A stretch of 13,704 nt of DNA from positions 1-13,704 of the forward strand of contig JAGBGV010000050.1 in assembly GCA_017935805.1 (NCBI GenBank). Direction: 5' to 3'. This stretch comes from Clostridia bacterium (GTDB lineage Bacteria; Bacillota_A; Clostridia; Oscillospirales; CAG-272). Each line of letters begins with the position of its first letter. The first letter of the stretch is position 1. This document shows, piece by piece, positions 1-7,846 of this stretch. The notes beneath the pieces are model-generated. The model was not told the DNA's origin, searched no databases, and saw nothing but the letters and a program-made list of their open reading frames with translations. A program made the position numbers and the translations under genes.

Positions 1-46
1 CAAGATTGAGTCCATGAGCATAAACGAGGGCGTAAAGTTCTGCTGA
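1..46 (+). CDS. C-terminal end of an upstream gene (partial, tentative)
   Basis: One plus-strand frame stays open from base 2 and ends in TGA at 44-46. It gives 14 residues ending NEGVKFC. The other two plus frames stop within the first 16 bases. The piece is too short to identify a family. It could be the gene preceding the importer operon, or chance. No T-rich terminator follows it, so read-through into the operon is possible. Confidence 0.3.
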   Translation, partial: KIESMSINEGVKFC

Positions 47-133
47 TTCCCTACCCCGAGATCTGCTCGGCTTACTTCGGTTATTTGAGGGCAACCTCTT
101 TAACAATAAAATATTTTTTGGAGGAACACTAAA
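47..133 (+). other. Leader before the importer operon, two small hairpins
   Basis: The stretch contains CCGAG/CTCGG (56-60 with 66-70) and GAGG-GCAA-CCTC (87-98), the second closed by a GNRA-type tetraloop. A weak promoter-like pair, TTGAGG (85-90) and TAAAAT (107-112) with a 16-base spacer, would start RNA only about 14 bases before the ATG. A strong Shine-Dalgarno GGAGG lies at 120-124. I recognise no known riboswitch consensus, and the true operon promoter may lie left of the window. Confidence 0.3.
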
Positions 134-1336
134 ATGTTCAAGAAAATCCTTTCCCTGTGCGTTGCAGTTCTCATGGTTGCAGCTCTCTGCGTTTCCATGG
201 TTTCCTGCAATAATACCGACTCCGATTTCAAGCTCGGTGTAATCCTTCTCCATGACGAAGCTTCTACATACGACCTTAACTTCATCGAAGCGGTTGAAAG
301 AGCAGCTAAGCAGCTCGGTCTTTCCGAAGATCAGATCGTTTACAGAAAGAACATTCCCGAATCCAACGACTGCTACGAAGCAGCTGCTGACCTCGTTGAC
401 GCAGGCTGCGATGTAATCTTCGCTGACTCCTTCGGTCACGAAACATACATCATCAAGGCTGCTAAGGAATTCCCCGATGTTCAGTTCTGCCATGCAACAG
501 GTACAATGGCTCACACAGAAAACCTCGCTAACTTCCACAATGCTTTCGCTTCCATTTACGAAGGTAGATTCCTCGCAGGTATCGCTGCAGGTATGAAGCT
601 CAACGAAATGATCGAAAGCGGTAAGATCACCGCTGACCAGGCTAAGATCGGTTATGTTGGTGCTTTCACATACGCTGAAGTTATCTCCGGTTACACATCC
701 TTCTACCTCGGCGCTAAGTACATGTGCCCCACAGTTACTATGGACGTTCAGTTCACAGGCAGCTGGTACGACGAGCTTGAAGAAAAGAACGCTGCTAACG
801 CTCTTATGGACAGAGGCTGCGTTCTCATTTCCCAGCACGCTGACTCCATGGGCGCTCCCACAGCTTGCGAAGAAAGAGGCGTTCCCAATGTTTCCTACAA
901 CGGCAGCACTCTCGCTTCCTGCCCCGAAACATTCATCATCTCCTCCAAGATCGACTGGACTCCTTACTTCGTTCTCATCTGCGAAGCAGCTATGAACGAC
1001 AAGGCTATTCCTGTTGACTACACCGGTACAATCTCCACAGGCTCTGTTGCACTCACAGATGTTAACACAGCTGCAGCTGCTGCAGGCACACAGGAAAAGA
1101 TCGACGAGATCAAGGCTCAGCTCGTTGCAGGTACTCTCCATGTATTCGACACATCTACATTCGCTGTAGGCGGCGTTGAGATCACTTCCTACAAGGCTGA
1201 CGTTGATACAGACGAAGCTTTCTCTCCTGACACAGAAGTTATTAAGGACGGCTACTTCAGCGAATCTGACTACCGTTCTGCTCCTTACTTCGATATCAGA
1301 ATCGACGGCATTACTCTCGTTAACGAAAAGTATTAA
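134..1336 (+). CDS. BMP-family ABC transporter substrate-binding lipoprotein, probable nucleoside binder
   Basis: This is the extracytoplasmic binding component of a BMP/PnrA/TmpC-type importer, a family whose studied members bind purine or pyrimidine nucleosides. Residues 1-24 form a lipoprotein signal (charged MFKK, hydrophobic core) ending in the lipobox MVSC, so Cys25 would be lipidated and anchor the mature protein to the outer face of the membrane. Family landmarks follow in order: GVILLHDE near 35-42, DVIFADSFGHE near 93-103, YEGRFLAG near 142-149, KIGYVGA near 171-177, GSWYD near 209-213 and SQHADSMG near 233-240. At 400 residues it is somewhat longer than typical members (about 330-360). 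The start is fixed by GGAGG nine bases upstream and by the signal peptide. It is first in the operon, with ATPase and permeases after a structured 159-base gap. The exact ligand cannot be read from sequence. Confidence 0.93.
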   Translation: MFKKILSLCVAVLMVAALCVSMVSCNNTDSDFKLGVILLHDEASTYDLNFIEAVERAAKQLGLSEDQIVYRKNIPESNDCYEAAADLVDAGCDVIFADSFGHETYIIKAAKEFPDVQFCHATGTMAHTENLANFHNAFASIYEGRFLAGIAAGMKLNEMIESGKITADQAKIGYVGAFTYAEVISGYTSFYLGAKYMCPTVTMDVQFTGSWYDELEEKNAANALMDRGCVLISQHADSMGAPTACEERGVPNVSYNGSTLASCPETFIISSKIDWTPYFVLICEAAMNDKAIPVDYTGTISTGSVALTDVNTAAAAAGTQEKIDEIKAQLVAGTLHVFDTSTFAVGGVEITSYKADVDTDEAFSPDTEVIKDGYFSESDYRSAPYFDIRIDGITLVNEKY

Positions 1337-1353
1337 TCATTTCACTATAGCTG

Positions 1354-1382
1354 GACAGGCGGGGCAACTTGCTCCGCTTGTC
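1354..1382 (+). promoter_or_regulatory. Strong intergenic hairpin after the lipoprotein gene
   Basis: A 12-base-pair stem pairs GACAGGCGGGGC (1354-1365) with GCTCCGCTTGTC (1371-1382), with two G-T wobbles and a 5-base loop AACTT. No T-run follows, so it is not a classical intrinsic terminator. A hairpin in this place often protects the 3' end of the upstream message or partly blocks polymerase, giving more binding protein than transporter. That role is inferred from operons of this kind. Confidence 0.6.
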
Positions 1383-1407
1383 TCGGTTATACGCAAAACA
1401 AGTCCCG

Positions 1408-1457
1408 AGCAAACGGCTTAATATATTACTATAATATAATGTAGTAAACCGCTTGCT
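1408..1457 (+). promoter_or_regulatory. Second imperfect hairpin upstream of the ATPase gene
   Basis: AGCAA-A-CGG (1408-1416) pairs with CCG-C-TTGCT (1449-1457), with one mismatch. Inside, TTACTA can pair with TAGTAA around an A/T-rich loop that contains TATAAT (1430-1435). With the preceding hairpin it fills most of the 159-base gap. It could be a second RNA structure controlling the downstream genes. No -35 box sits at the right distance from the TATAAT, so an internal promoter is not supported. Confidence 0.4.
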
Positions 1458-1495
1458 GAGGATTTGCTTATCTATCAGAATTCGGAGGAAAGTTA

Positions 1496-3229
1496 ATGAA
1501 CAGACCGATTGCATTGGAGATGAAAAAGGTCTCCAAGTATTTTGGCTCTCTGGCGGCAAACAAGGATGTTGATCTGACAGTCTATCGCGGTGAAATACTT
1601 GCTATTCTCGGCGAAAACGGCTGTGGTAAGACAACACTTATGAACATGATCGCCGGAATCTACTACCCCGACCACGGAACTATATCTGTGGACGGAAAAG
1701 AAGTCGTTATCAAGTCGCCAAAGGACGCTTTCGATCACGGCATCGGCATGATACACCAGCATTTCAAGCTGGTAGATATCTTTACTGCTGCTGAAAACAT
1801 CGTTCTCGGCACAGATGACGGAAAAAAGTACAACATCAAGGATGTAAACCAACGTGTACAGGAAATCGCAGACAAGTACGGATTCCACATTGATCCTAAG
1901 AAGAAGATCTACGAAATGTCCGTATCCGAAAAGCAGACTGTCGAGATCCCTAAGGTTCTTTACCGCGGTGCAGATATACTGATCCTTGACGAGCCCTCCG
2001 CTGTTCTTACTCCTCAGGAGACAGATAAGCTCTTTGATGTGCTTCGCCGTATGCGCGAGGATGGAAAGTCAATTCTTATCATTACTCACAAGCTCCACGA
2101 GGTTCTTTCGATCTCTGACCGTGTTGCGGTTCTCCGTAAGGGCGAGCATATCGCTACTGTTGAGACATCCGGCACAACTGCCGCGGAGCTTACCGAGATG
2201 ATGGTAGGTAAGAAGGTTGAGTTGAATATTGACAGACCAGAACCCCAAAATGTGTGTGACCGTCTTGAGGTAAATGGCCTCAACATGACAAATATTGAAG
2301 GTATTAAAGTTCTCGATAATATCTCCTTCACTGCTCGCGCGGGTGAGATCCTCGGTATAGCAGGTATTGCAGGCAGCGGTCAGAGAGAACTGCTTGAGGC
2401 TATCGCAGGTCTTAAGAATCTCGATTCCGGTGAAATTATTTTCAATCGCCCGAAAAAGAATTTGCCCGTATCATTCTATCATAAGTCTTTCGCAGAGGTG
2501 GTAGAGCTTGCAAATGAAGGTAAATTCCACTACGAGGACGGCACTCCGGTAAGCTTCGACGGTATGTCGGGCAGTCGCATTCGTGAGTTAGTCAACGAGG
2601 GCAAGATCCTCTTTAACGACGATGACGTTATGAATCTTCGTGATAAGACTCCCCTTCAGATTCGTGAGCTCGGCGTCAGACTCTCCTTCGTTCCCGAGGA
2701 CCGTCTTGGTATGGGTCTTGTCGGAAACATGGATATTGTTGACAACATGATGCTCAGAAGCTATCGCAAGGGACACTCCATGTTTGTTGACAGAAAAAAG
2801 CCGGGAGATCTTGCAGAAAAGATTGTAAAAGAGCTTGAGGTTGCAACTCCCAATACGCACACACCAGTCCGTCGTCTTTCCGGCGGTAACGTTCAGAAGG
2901 TGCTTGTAGGACGCGAGATCGCTTCTTCTCCCACCGTACTTATGGCAGCATATCCCGTACGAGGACTTGATATAAACTCCTCTTACACAATATATGATCT
3001 TCTCACCGAACAAAAGAAAAACGGCGTTGCAGTTATCTTCGTCGGCGAAGACCTTGACGTGCTTGTTGAGCTTTGCGACCGTATTATGGTTATTTGCGGC
3101 GGCCGTATCACCGGTATCATTGACGGAAGAAACACTACCAAGGAAGAAATCGGTTTACTTATGACAAAATCCGACATTAGCAACGATACAGAAGAACAGG
3201 TAAAGGAGGGCGATAACAATGAAAACTAA
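1496..3229 (+). CDS. ABC transporter ATP-binding protein with two nucleotide-binding domains (NupO/YufO type)
   Basis: This is the cytoplasmic energy subunit of the BMP-type importer, with two fused ATPase domains as in RbsA and YufO. Domain 1 has Walker A GENGCGKTT (39-47), an altered signature MSVSEKQ (141-147), Walker B ILILDEP (161-167) and a switch histidine in THKL (H198). Domain 2 has a lysine-less Walker A-like GIAGSGQ (290-296), a good signature LSGGN (461-465) and a Walker B-like strand lacking the catalytic Glu (VLMAAYP, 481-487). Degenerate second domains are normal for this family. At 577 residues it is about 60 longer than typical (about 510). The extra length lies mainly at about 318-376, between the strand after Walker A and the QIRELG segment of domain 2. 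GGAGG at 1483-1487 supports the start. It overlaps the next gene by 11 bases. Confidence 0.93.
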   Translation: MNRPIALEMKKVSKYFGSLAANKDVDLTVYRGEILAILGENGCGKTTLMNMIAGIYYPDHGTISVDGKEVVIKSPKDAFDHGIGMIHQHFKLVDIFTAAENIVLGTDDGKKYNIKDVNQRVQEIADKYGFHIDPKKKIYEMSVSEKQTVEIPKVLYRGADILILDEPSAVLTPQETDKLFDVLRRMREDGKSILIITHKLHEVLSISDRVAVLRKGEHIATVETSGTTAAELTEMMVGKKVELNIDRPEPQNVCDRLEVNGLNMTNIEGIKVLDNISFTARAGEILGIAGIAGSGQRELLEAIAGLKNLDSGEIIFNRPKKNLPVSFYHKSFAEVVELANEGKFHYEDGTPVSFDGMSGSRIRELVNEGKILFNDDDVMNLRDKTPLQIRELGVRLSFVPEDRLGMGLVGNMDIVDNMMLRSYRKGHSMFVDRKKPGDLAEKIVKELEVATPNTHTPVRRLSGGNVQKVLVGREIASSPTVLMAAYPVRGLDINSSYTIYDLLTEQKKNGVAVIFVGEDLDVLVELCDRIMVICGGRITGIIDGRNTTKEEIGLLMTKSDISNDTEEQVKEGDNNEN

Positions 3230-4316
3230 CGAAAAACGCATCCGTGAGCCGCTGTTTCATGTAGTTAAGCGTCCCTCGATTCCTCTTTGGAAGTCAATGT
3301 CGATCAGACTTGGCGCAATTATTATTGCATTCCTGTTTTCCACGCTCCTCGCATCTCTGCTTCTCGGAAGATCTCCGATTCAGTTTATCAGTACATTCTT
3401 TAACGGCGCGATAGGCACTCCACGTAAGATCTGGAACCTTGCTAAAGACGGCGCAAAGCTCCTTTGCATTTCTCTTGCAGTAACACCTGCGTTCCGTATG
3501 AAGTTCTGGAACATCGGTGCTGAAGGTCAGACACTTATCGGTGCGCTTGCTGCGGTTGCAGTGATCTTCTATCTTGGCGGTAAAGTATCAAACGGTGTGC
3601 TTCTTGTGCTCATGTTCTTTGCAGCTTTGATCATCGGTGCTATCTGGGGCGGTATTCCCGCGATTTTCAAGGCAAAGTGGCAGACTAACGAAACATTGTT
3701 TACTCTTATGATGAACTATGTTGCCATTGGTCTTGTTGAATACTTCCTGAAGATTTGGGTAACAAGCGGTTCCGGTACACTCGGCGAGATGAAGTTCGGT
3801 CACCTCCCCATGGTTGGTCACAAATATCTGCTTCTCATCGTATGCGCACTGATTATCGCTGTTCTCCTGTACATATATCTCAACTATACAAAGCAAGGTT
3901 ATGAGATATCCGTTGTAGGTGAAAGCGAAAACACTGCAAAATACATCGGTATCAATGTTGGCAAGGTCGTTATCCGCACAATGATCATCTCCGGTGCTCT
4001 TTGCGGTATTGCAGGCTTCCTCATCGTTGGTGCGCTTGACCACTCGGTTACTGCTGAAACTGTCGGCGGTATGGGATTCACAGCGATCATGGTATCATGG
4101 CTCGCAAAATTCAATCCTCTTACAATGATAGGCTCTTCCCTGTTCATCATTTTCCTGCAGAACGGCGCAGCAGAAATCTCAAATATGTTCAGAATCGATT
4201 CCTCCTTCCCCAATATGGTAGTAGGTATCGTACTGTTCTTCATCATCGGTTGCGAATTCTTTATTAACTATAAGCTCAAGTTCCGCGAAAGCGCAAAGAA
4301 AGGAGAAAAAGCATAA
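3219..4316 (+). CDS. ABC transporter permease 1 (NupP/YufP type)
   Basis: This is one of the two different membrane subunits forming the translocation channel of the BMP-type importer. It belongs to the branched-chain amino acid/ribose/nucleoside permease superfamily. A charged N-terminus (1-30) is followed by about nine or ten hydrophobic spans. Conserved stretches include FWNIGAEGQTLIG (97-108) and AKWQTNETLFTLMMNY (152-167). The cytoplasmic coupling loop containing VVGESENTAKYIGIN (232-246) resembles the EAA-type loop that docks on the ATPase. The start is supported by AGGAGGG at 3204-3210. It lies inside the end of the ATPase gene, suggesting translational coupling, and the stop overlaps the next start in TAATG. 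Length (365) is normal for the family. Confidence 0.93.
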   Translation: MKTNEKRIREPLFHVVKRPSIPLWKSMSIRLGAIIIAFLFSTLLASLLLGRSPIQFISTFFNGAIGTPRKIWNLAKDGAKLLCISLAVTPAFRMKFWNIGAEGQTLIGALAAVAVIFYLGGKVSNGVLLVLMFFAALIIGAIWGGIPAIFKAKWQTNETLFTLMMNYVAIGLVEYFLKIWVTSGSGTLGEMKFGHLPMVGHKYLLLIVCALIIAVLLYIYLNYTKQGYEISVVGESENTAKYIGINVGKVVIRTMIISGALCGIAGFLIVGALDHSVTAETVGGMGFTAIMVSWLAKFNPLTMIGSSLFIIFLQNGAAEISNMFRIDSSFPNMVVGIVLFFIIGCEFFINYKLKFRESAKKGEKA

Positions 4317-5278
4317 TGAATACTTTGTTCTCTTACCTTTTCTCTGCGATTCCCCTTGGTATAGCTCTTCTTTACGGAAGCGTTGGTGAGATACTGACCG
4401 AAAAAGTCGGACACCTTAACCTGGGTATCCCCGGAATCATGTGCGTCGGCGGTGCAGGCGGTGCTCTTGCAATTCGACTCATGAAGGACAGCGGACTCCC
4501 GCCCTTCCTCATCGTTGTAATCGCAATTCTTGCTTCGTTCCTCTGTGGTATGGTTATGGGGGCAATATACAGCCTGCTCACCGTTACTCTCAAGGCTAAT
4601 CAGAACGTAACCGGTCTTGCAATGACCACATTCGGCGTCGGTGTTATGAAGTTCATCATGTCAAAGATCTCTTCCATCACTGCTGCTCCCGGTTATCTCT
4701 ACGCGCTCGACTACTTCCGTTTCCCCTTCGCAAATACAACAAATGCTCTCAAGTATTTCGGCGTTATGCTGTATCTCGGTATTCTGATCGCCGTCGCCTC
4801 CGCGTTCGTGCTGAACAAGACTCGCGTTGGTCTCCATCTTCGTGCAATCGGTGAAAATCCTGCCGCTGCTGACGCAGTTGGTATCAACGTTACCTCTTAC
4901 AAGTACCTAGCAACCTGCATCGGAAGCGGTATTGCAGCTCTCGGCGGTCTGTTCTACATCATGGACTACGGCGGATCTCCCGAATCCTACAAGACCATTG
5001 AGTCACTTGGTTGGCTCGCTGTTGCCCTTGTAATCTTCGCTATCTGGAAACCTCTTATGGGTATTGTGGGTTCCGTTCTATTCGGTCTGCTGTATCTCGC
5101 AGGCTCATATGTCCCCGGACTCTTCGGAATCAACATCTCACTTGCACAGTCTGAGCTCCTCAAGCTTCTGCCTTATGTGGTAACTGTACTTGTACTTATC
5201 ATTTCAAGTATCAGTAAGAAGCGTGAGAATCAGCCTCCGGCAGCGCTCGGTCTTCCCTATTTCCGAGAAGAAAGATAA
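4316..5278 (+). CDS. ABC transporter permease 2 (NupQ/YufQ type)
   Basis: This is the second membrane subunit of the importer, pairing with the preceding permease. It is 320 residues with about eight to ten hydrophobic spans. Typical landmarks are EKVGHLNLGIPGIM (29-42) near the N-terminus, LKANQNVTGLAMTTFG (92-107) and the coupling-loop motif AIGENPAAADAVGIN (177-191). The ATG shares one base with the preceding stop (TAATG), and AGGAG at 4301-4305 supports it. It is the last gene of the operon, followed within about 20 bases by an intrinsic terminator. No nucleoside-processing enzyme follows, so the substrate class rests on family resemblance alone. Confidence 0.93.
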   Translation: MNTLFSYLFSAIPLGIALLYGSVGEILTEKVGHLNLGIPGIMCVGGAGGALAIRLMKDSGLPPFLIVVIAILASFLCGMVMGAIYSLLTVTLKANQNVTGLAMTTFGVGVMKFIMSKISSITAAPGYLYALDYFRFPFANTTNALKYFGVMLYLGILIAVASAFVLNKTRVGLHLRAIGENPAAADAVGINVTSYKYLATCIGSGIAALGGLFYIMDYGGSPESYKTIESLGWLAVALVIFAIWKPLMGIVGSVLFGLLYLAGSYVPGLFGINISLAQSELLKLLPYVVTVLVLIISSISKKRENQPPAALGLPYFREER

Positions 5279-5296
5279 CTCAAACACAAAAAACAA

Positions 5297-5330
5297 GACG
5301 GTTCTCAATTACGAGAGCCGCCTTTTTTTA
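5297..5330. terminator. Intrinsic terminator between convergent operons, probably bidirectional
   Basis: CGGTTCTC (5299-5306) pairs with GAGAGCCG (5313-5320), with one G-T wobble and a 6-base loop, followed by TTTTTTT at 5323-5329 on the plus strand. On the minus strand the same hairpin is followed by a T-rich run (complement of 5284-5296). It lies between the permease stop at 5278 and the convergent stop at 5339, so it can end both transcripts. Confidence 0.85.
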
Positions 5331-5338
5331 TTGCTATA

Positions 5339-5881
5339 TTACTTTACCATTCCGTAGCCGCCTGCATATCTGCTGACCTCAGAGGCTACAACAAACACCT
5401 TATTATCGCAAATTTCACGAATTTCCTTCAAGGTTTTTGCCGTTTCCCTTCGAGGCAGAACGATGAAGATCATATTCATTTTGTCCTTTGAACCGCGCCC
5501 TTCAAGGACTGTATATCCCCTGTTCTTTGATTTCAGGTATTCAGTGATCTTTTCTGTGCTGTCATCACTTGCAATAAGCTCCAGATTTGAGGTTCCAAGA
5601 GCTATCTTCCCCTCAATGGTTGATCCGAGGAACAGACCTGTTGCATAGCCTATACAGTAGAAGAACAGCAAAAACAGATTGTCGCCAAGGGTGCTGATGA
5701 TGGCGGAAATCACAAGTCCCCAAATAGCGCACTCCGCAAAGCCAAGTCCTGCCGCCTTTAGTCTTTGTCCTCTGACCATCATGCAGGTTTTCAGTGACTG
5801 AATGGTTATCTCAATGATCTTTGCAGCACACACTATCAGGCATACTGCTATAGGATGGATCGAAGATAAGAATTCTGACAT
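5339..5881 (-). CDS. UPF0316-family membrane protein (DUF5698 plus DUF2179)
   Basis: A small integral membrane protein of the UPF0316 family, whose function I do not know to be established. About three membrane spans lie at 8-28, 42-63 and 66-87, with the family-like segment ITIQSLKTCMMVRGQR (25-40) after the first. A soluble C-terminal domain at about 98-180 resembles DUF2179, with YTVLEGRGSKDKMNMIFIV in the middle and ending SRYAGGYGMVK. Length (180) is normal. AGGAG just upstream (complement of about 5887-5891) supports the start. It is third in the minus-strand operon, 33 bases after the second GH36 gene, with no promoter seen in that gap, so it is probably co-transcribed. A functional link to the sugar enzymes is not evident. 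Confidence 0.85.
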   Translation of the reverse strand: MSEFLSSIHPIAVCLIVCAAKIIEITIQSLKTCMMVRGQRLKAAGLGFAECAIWGLVISAIISTLGDNLFLLFFYCIGYATGLFLGSTIEGKIALGTSNLELIASDDSTEKITEYLKSKNRGYTVLEGRGSKDKMNMIFIVLPRRETAKTLKEIREICDNKVFVVASEVSRYAGGYGMVK

Positions 5882-5914
5882 ATTTTCTCCTGTTCAAGTT
5901 AAATAATACTAATG

Positions 5915-7807
5915 TTACAGTATTTCTGTGAGGTAGATCTTTGTTTTTTCTCGTGCACCTATGCCGATATAGCGGGACTTGTCACCATGCATGATATATT
6001 CCCCGTTTTCATCCTTGCAGATCGGGTAAAGAGAGTACGCACGAACATCGTCGCCTGTGAGTGTAACGGTTTCTTCCGTTTCACAAGTGATGCGCGTGTA
6101 TTTTTTAGTGAAATATTCATATGCAACGTATTCGCAGCCTGCTTTGATATCAGGCACTACATTCCACTTGAAGGTTTCGCTGATATTGCGAAGGCTGACG
6201 TTGAATACTGCTACTGCAACTGAATCGCCCTTACAGTTGTATGTCTTGAGCAGATGTCCTTCCTCTGCGCAGTTTTTGTAAATGCAGTCATATGTAGGCA
6301 TTGCATAGTGGTCAAGTCTGCAGATGTCACCGTTTTCGCCCACAACTGGAATTATATTTGACATTTCTGTGTCACCAATAGCGTCGCTAATGTACACAGG
6401 ACCGCCGGAGATCGCACGGAGCACACCGCTTTTGTGAGGTTCAGCCTTGCCTGACCACCACATATCGTAGTCGCAATGCATAATCTGTGAGTGCCAAATT
6501 GCGTTATAAACGTTTTGCATCAGGTGCTTGGCAAATCCATTCTCACGGTGGGGGAAGAAGTCATCGCTGTTTCGTGATATGGCGGTAAACGGACGGGAAA
6601 GTACGTTCTCCATATCCATTCCCATGCAGTTTATCACGAGTCCGTCAAAGTTCTTTTTGATAGAGCGCTCGATAGACTCATGTGATATGCCTGTGCTGTG
6701 TACAGTGGAGTCGTTACCTACCCAAATGCCACCTGTGCTCTGATTGTCAACCTTAACAAAGTCAACACCGCAGTCACGAAGATAGGAGTGCCATGTATCC
6801 CAGAACTTATACTGCTTTTCCAGGTCGTTGATCGGAACAACTTTGCAGTTTGTAAGGAACAGACAGTCTGACATCTCCTCTCCAAGCTTTGAGTGTAGAT
6901 CAACTCCCCACCAATACGCGTGAAGTGTATGCCAAACGCCAACTTTTTCGATGCCGTAGTCCTCTTTGATCCGGCGGATGCACTCCTTCAGACCCTCGGG
7001 GAATTTTTCTCTGTCTTCTTCAAATGCCTGAAGCTGATTCTCCACTACCGGTGACCAACCGTCGTCGATTATCATCCATTTGACAGGTACGTTCTTTTCC
7101 TTCAGTTCATCGAGCTTCTGATATATCTTCTCTGAGGTAGGCTGCTGATAAAATGCGTTCCAGCTGCACCATCCGAAATCCTCGAGAAACTCAGGATATT
7201 CCCTCTCGTCACGCAGCGGAACCTTGATGCCGCCCTGCTCTCTTGCAAATCGGTAATTCTTCTCAACAGCCTTAATGGGGTCTTTGTCGGAAGTTACAGA
7301 AAGAAAAGCTCCGTGGAGTGAGGTAAATCCGTCCATGCCTGCCCAGAAATAGAGTCCGCTGTCCTTATCCATTTCGCAACGGAACAAATCTCCCATAAGG
7401 CAAGTTATGCTTATATGTTCGTCTCCCTTTTGTGCGAGAATATTCTGGGTGATTATCTCAATGCCCTTCTTGTGTGCATCCCATCCGCTCATCTTCCAAA
7501 CGGGGCAAGTGTCATCGTGAATGTCAAGCATTGCGTCTGCAAACGTTGTGTCAACTTTAAGAGTTACGGCACGCGCTGCCAAAGGAGATTCAGACTCGAT
7601 ATCAGCAGAGTAAAGAGTGCTGTTTCCTACTGTTTTTGCAGTTACAGTCAGCTTAACGCGTTCTGCCTCTCCGCTCCAAACAATGGAGTTCTCAGACTCA
7701 ATGAGTGTCAGTTTAGGTGCGACTTCTCTGCCGTCAGCCAGGTGTATTTTCATCTGCATTCCCGAAAGAAATGCATCAACGATATATGATGATGTGGTGT
7801 TTTTCAT
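5915..7807 (-). CDS. GH36 family glycoside hydrolase, raffinose synthase/Sip1-like (copy A)
   Basis: A probable intracellular alpha-galactosidase or galactosyltransferase of the raffinose synthase/seed imbibition protein branch of GH36 (clan GH-D). There is no signal peptide. A beta-rich N-terminal domain (about 1-190) is followed by a barrel domain with FGWCSWNAFYQQPT (211-224) and MIIDDGWSP (245-253). The nucleophile region is DFVKVDNQ, with Asp354 the expected nucleophile. RNSDDFF (412-418) should hold the acid/base Asp, and AISGGPVYISD (465-475) is typical of the raffinose-synthase branch. A short beta C-terminal domain ends GIGAREKTKIYL. The closely related copy B lies 39 bases upstream in the same operon. 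GGGAGAG before the ATG supports the start. The exact substrate is uncertain; hydrolysis versus transfer cannot be decided from the sequence. Confidence 0.87.
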   Translation of the reverse strand: MKNTTSSYIVDAFLSGMQMKIHLADGREVAPKLTLIESENSIVWSGEAERVKLTVTAKTVGNSTLYSADIESESPLAARAVTLKVDTTFADAMLDIHDDTCPVWKMSGWDAHKKGIEIITQNILAQKGDEHISITCLMGDLFRCEMDKDSGLYFWAGMDGFTSLHGAFLSVTSDKDPIKAVEKNYRFAREQGGIKVPLRDEREYPEFLEDFGWCSWNAFYQQPTSEKIYQKLDELKEKNVPVKWMIIDDGWSPVVENQLQAFEEDREKFPEGLKECIRRIKEDYGIEKVGVWHTLHAYWWGVDLHSKLGEEMSDCLFLTNCKVVPINDLEKQYKFWDTWHSYLRDCGVDFVKVDNQSTGGIWVGNDSTVHSTGISHESIERSIKKNFDGLVINCMGMDMENVLSRPFTAISRNSDDFFPHRENGFAKHLMQNVYNAIWHSQIMHCDYDMWWSGKAEPHKSGVLRAISGGPVYISDAIGDTEMSNIIPVVGENGDICRLDHYAMPTYDCIYKNCAEEGHLLKTYNCKGDSVAVAVFNVSLRNISETFKWNVVPDIKAGCEYVAYEYFTKKYTRITCETEETVTLTGDDVRAYSLYPICKDENGEYIMHGDKSRYIGIGAREKTKIYLTEIL

Positions 7808-7846
7808 TTTTCTCTCCCATGTGTTCCGCTTTTGGAGTTTTTGTGC

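Noticed and set aside
47..133. Purine or other known riboswitch in the importer leader
   Set aside because: The two short stems do not match any riboswitch consensus I know, and the segment is too short for the common purine aptamer with an expression platform.
1430..1435. TATAAT as an internal promoter before the ATPase gene
   Set aside because: No -35-like hexamer or TG extension lies at the right distance, and the motif falls in the A/T-rich loop of a hairpin.
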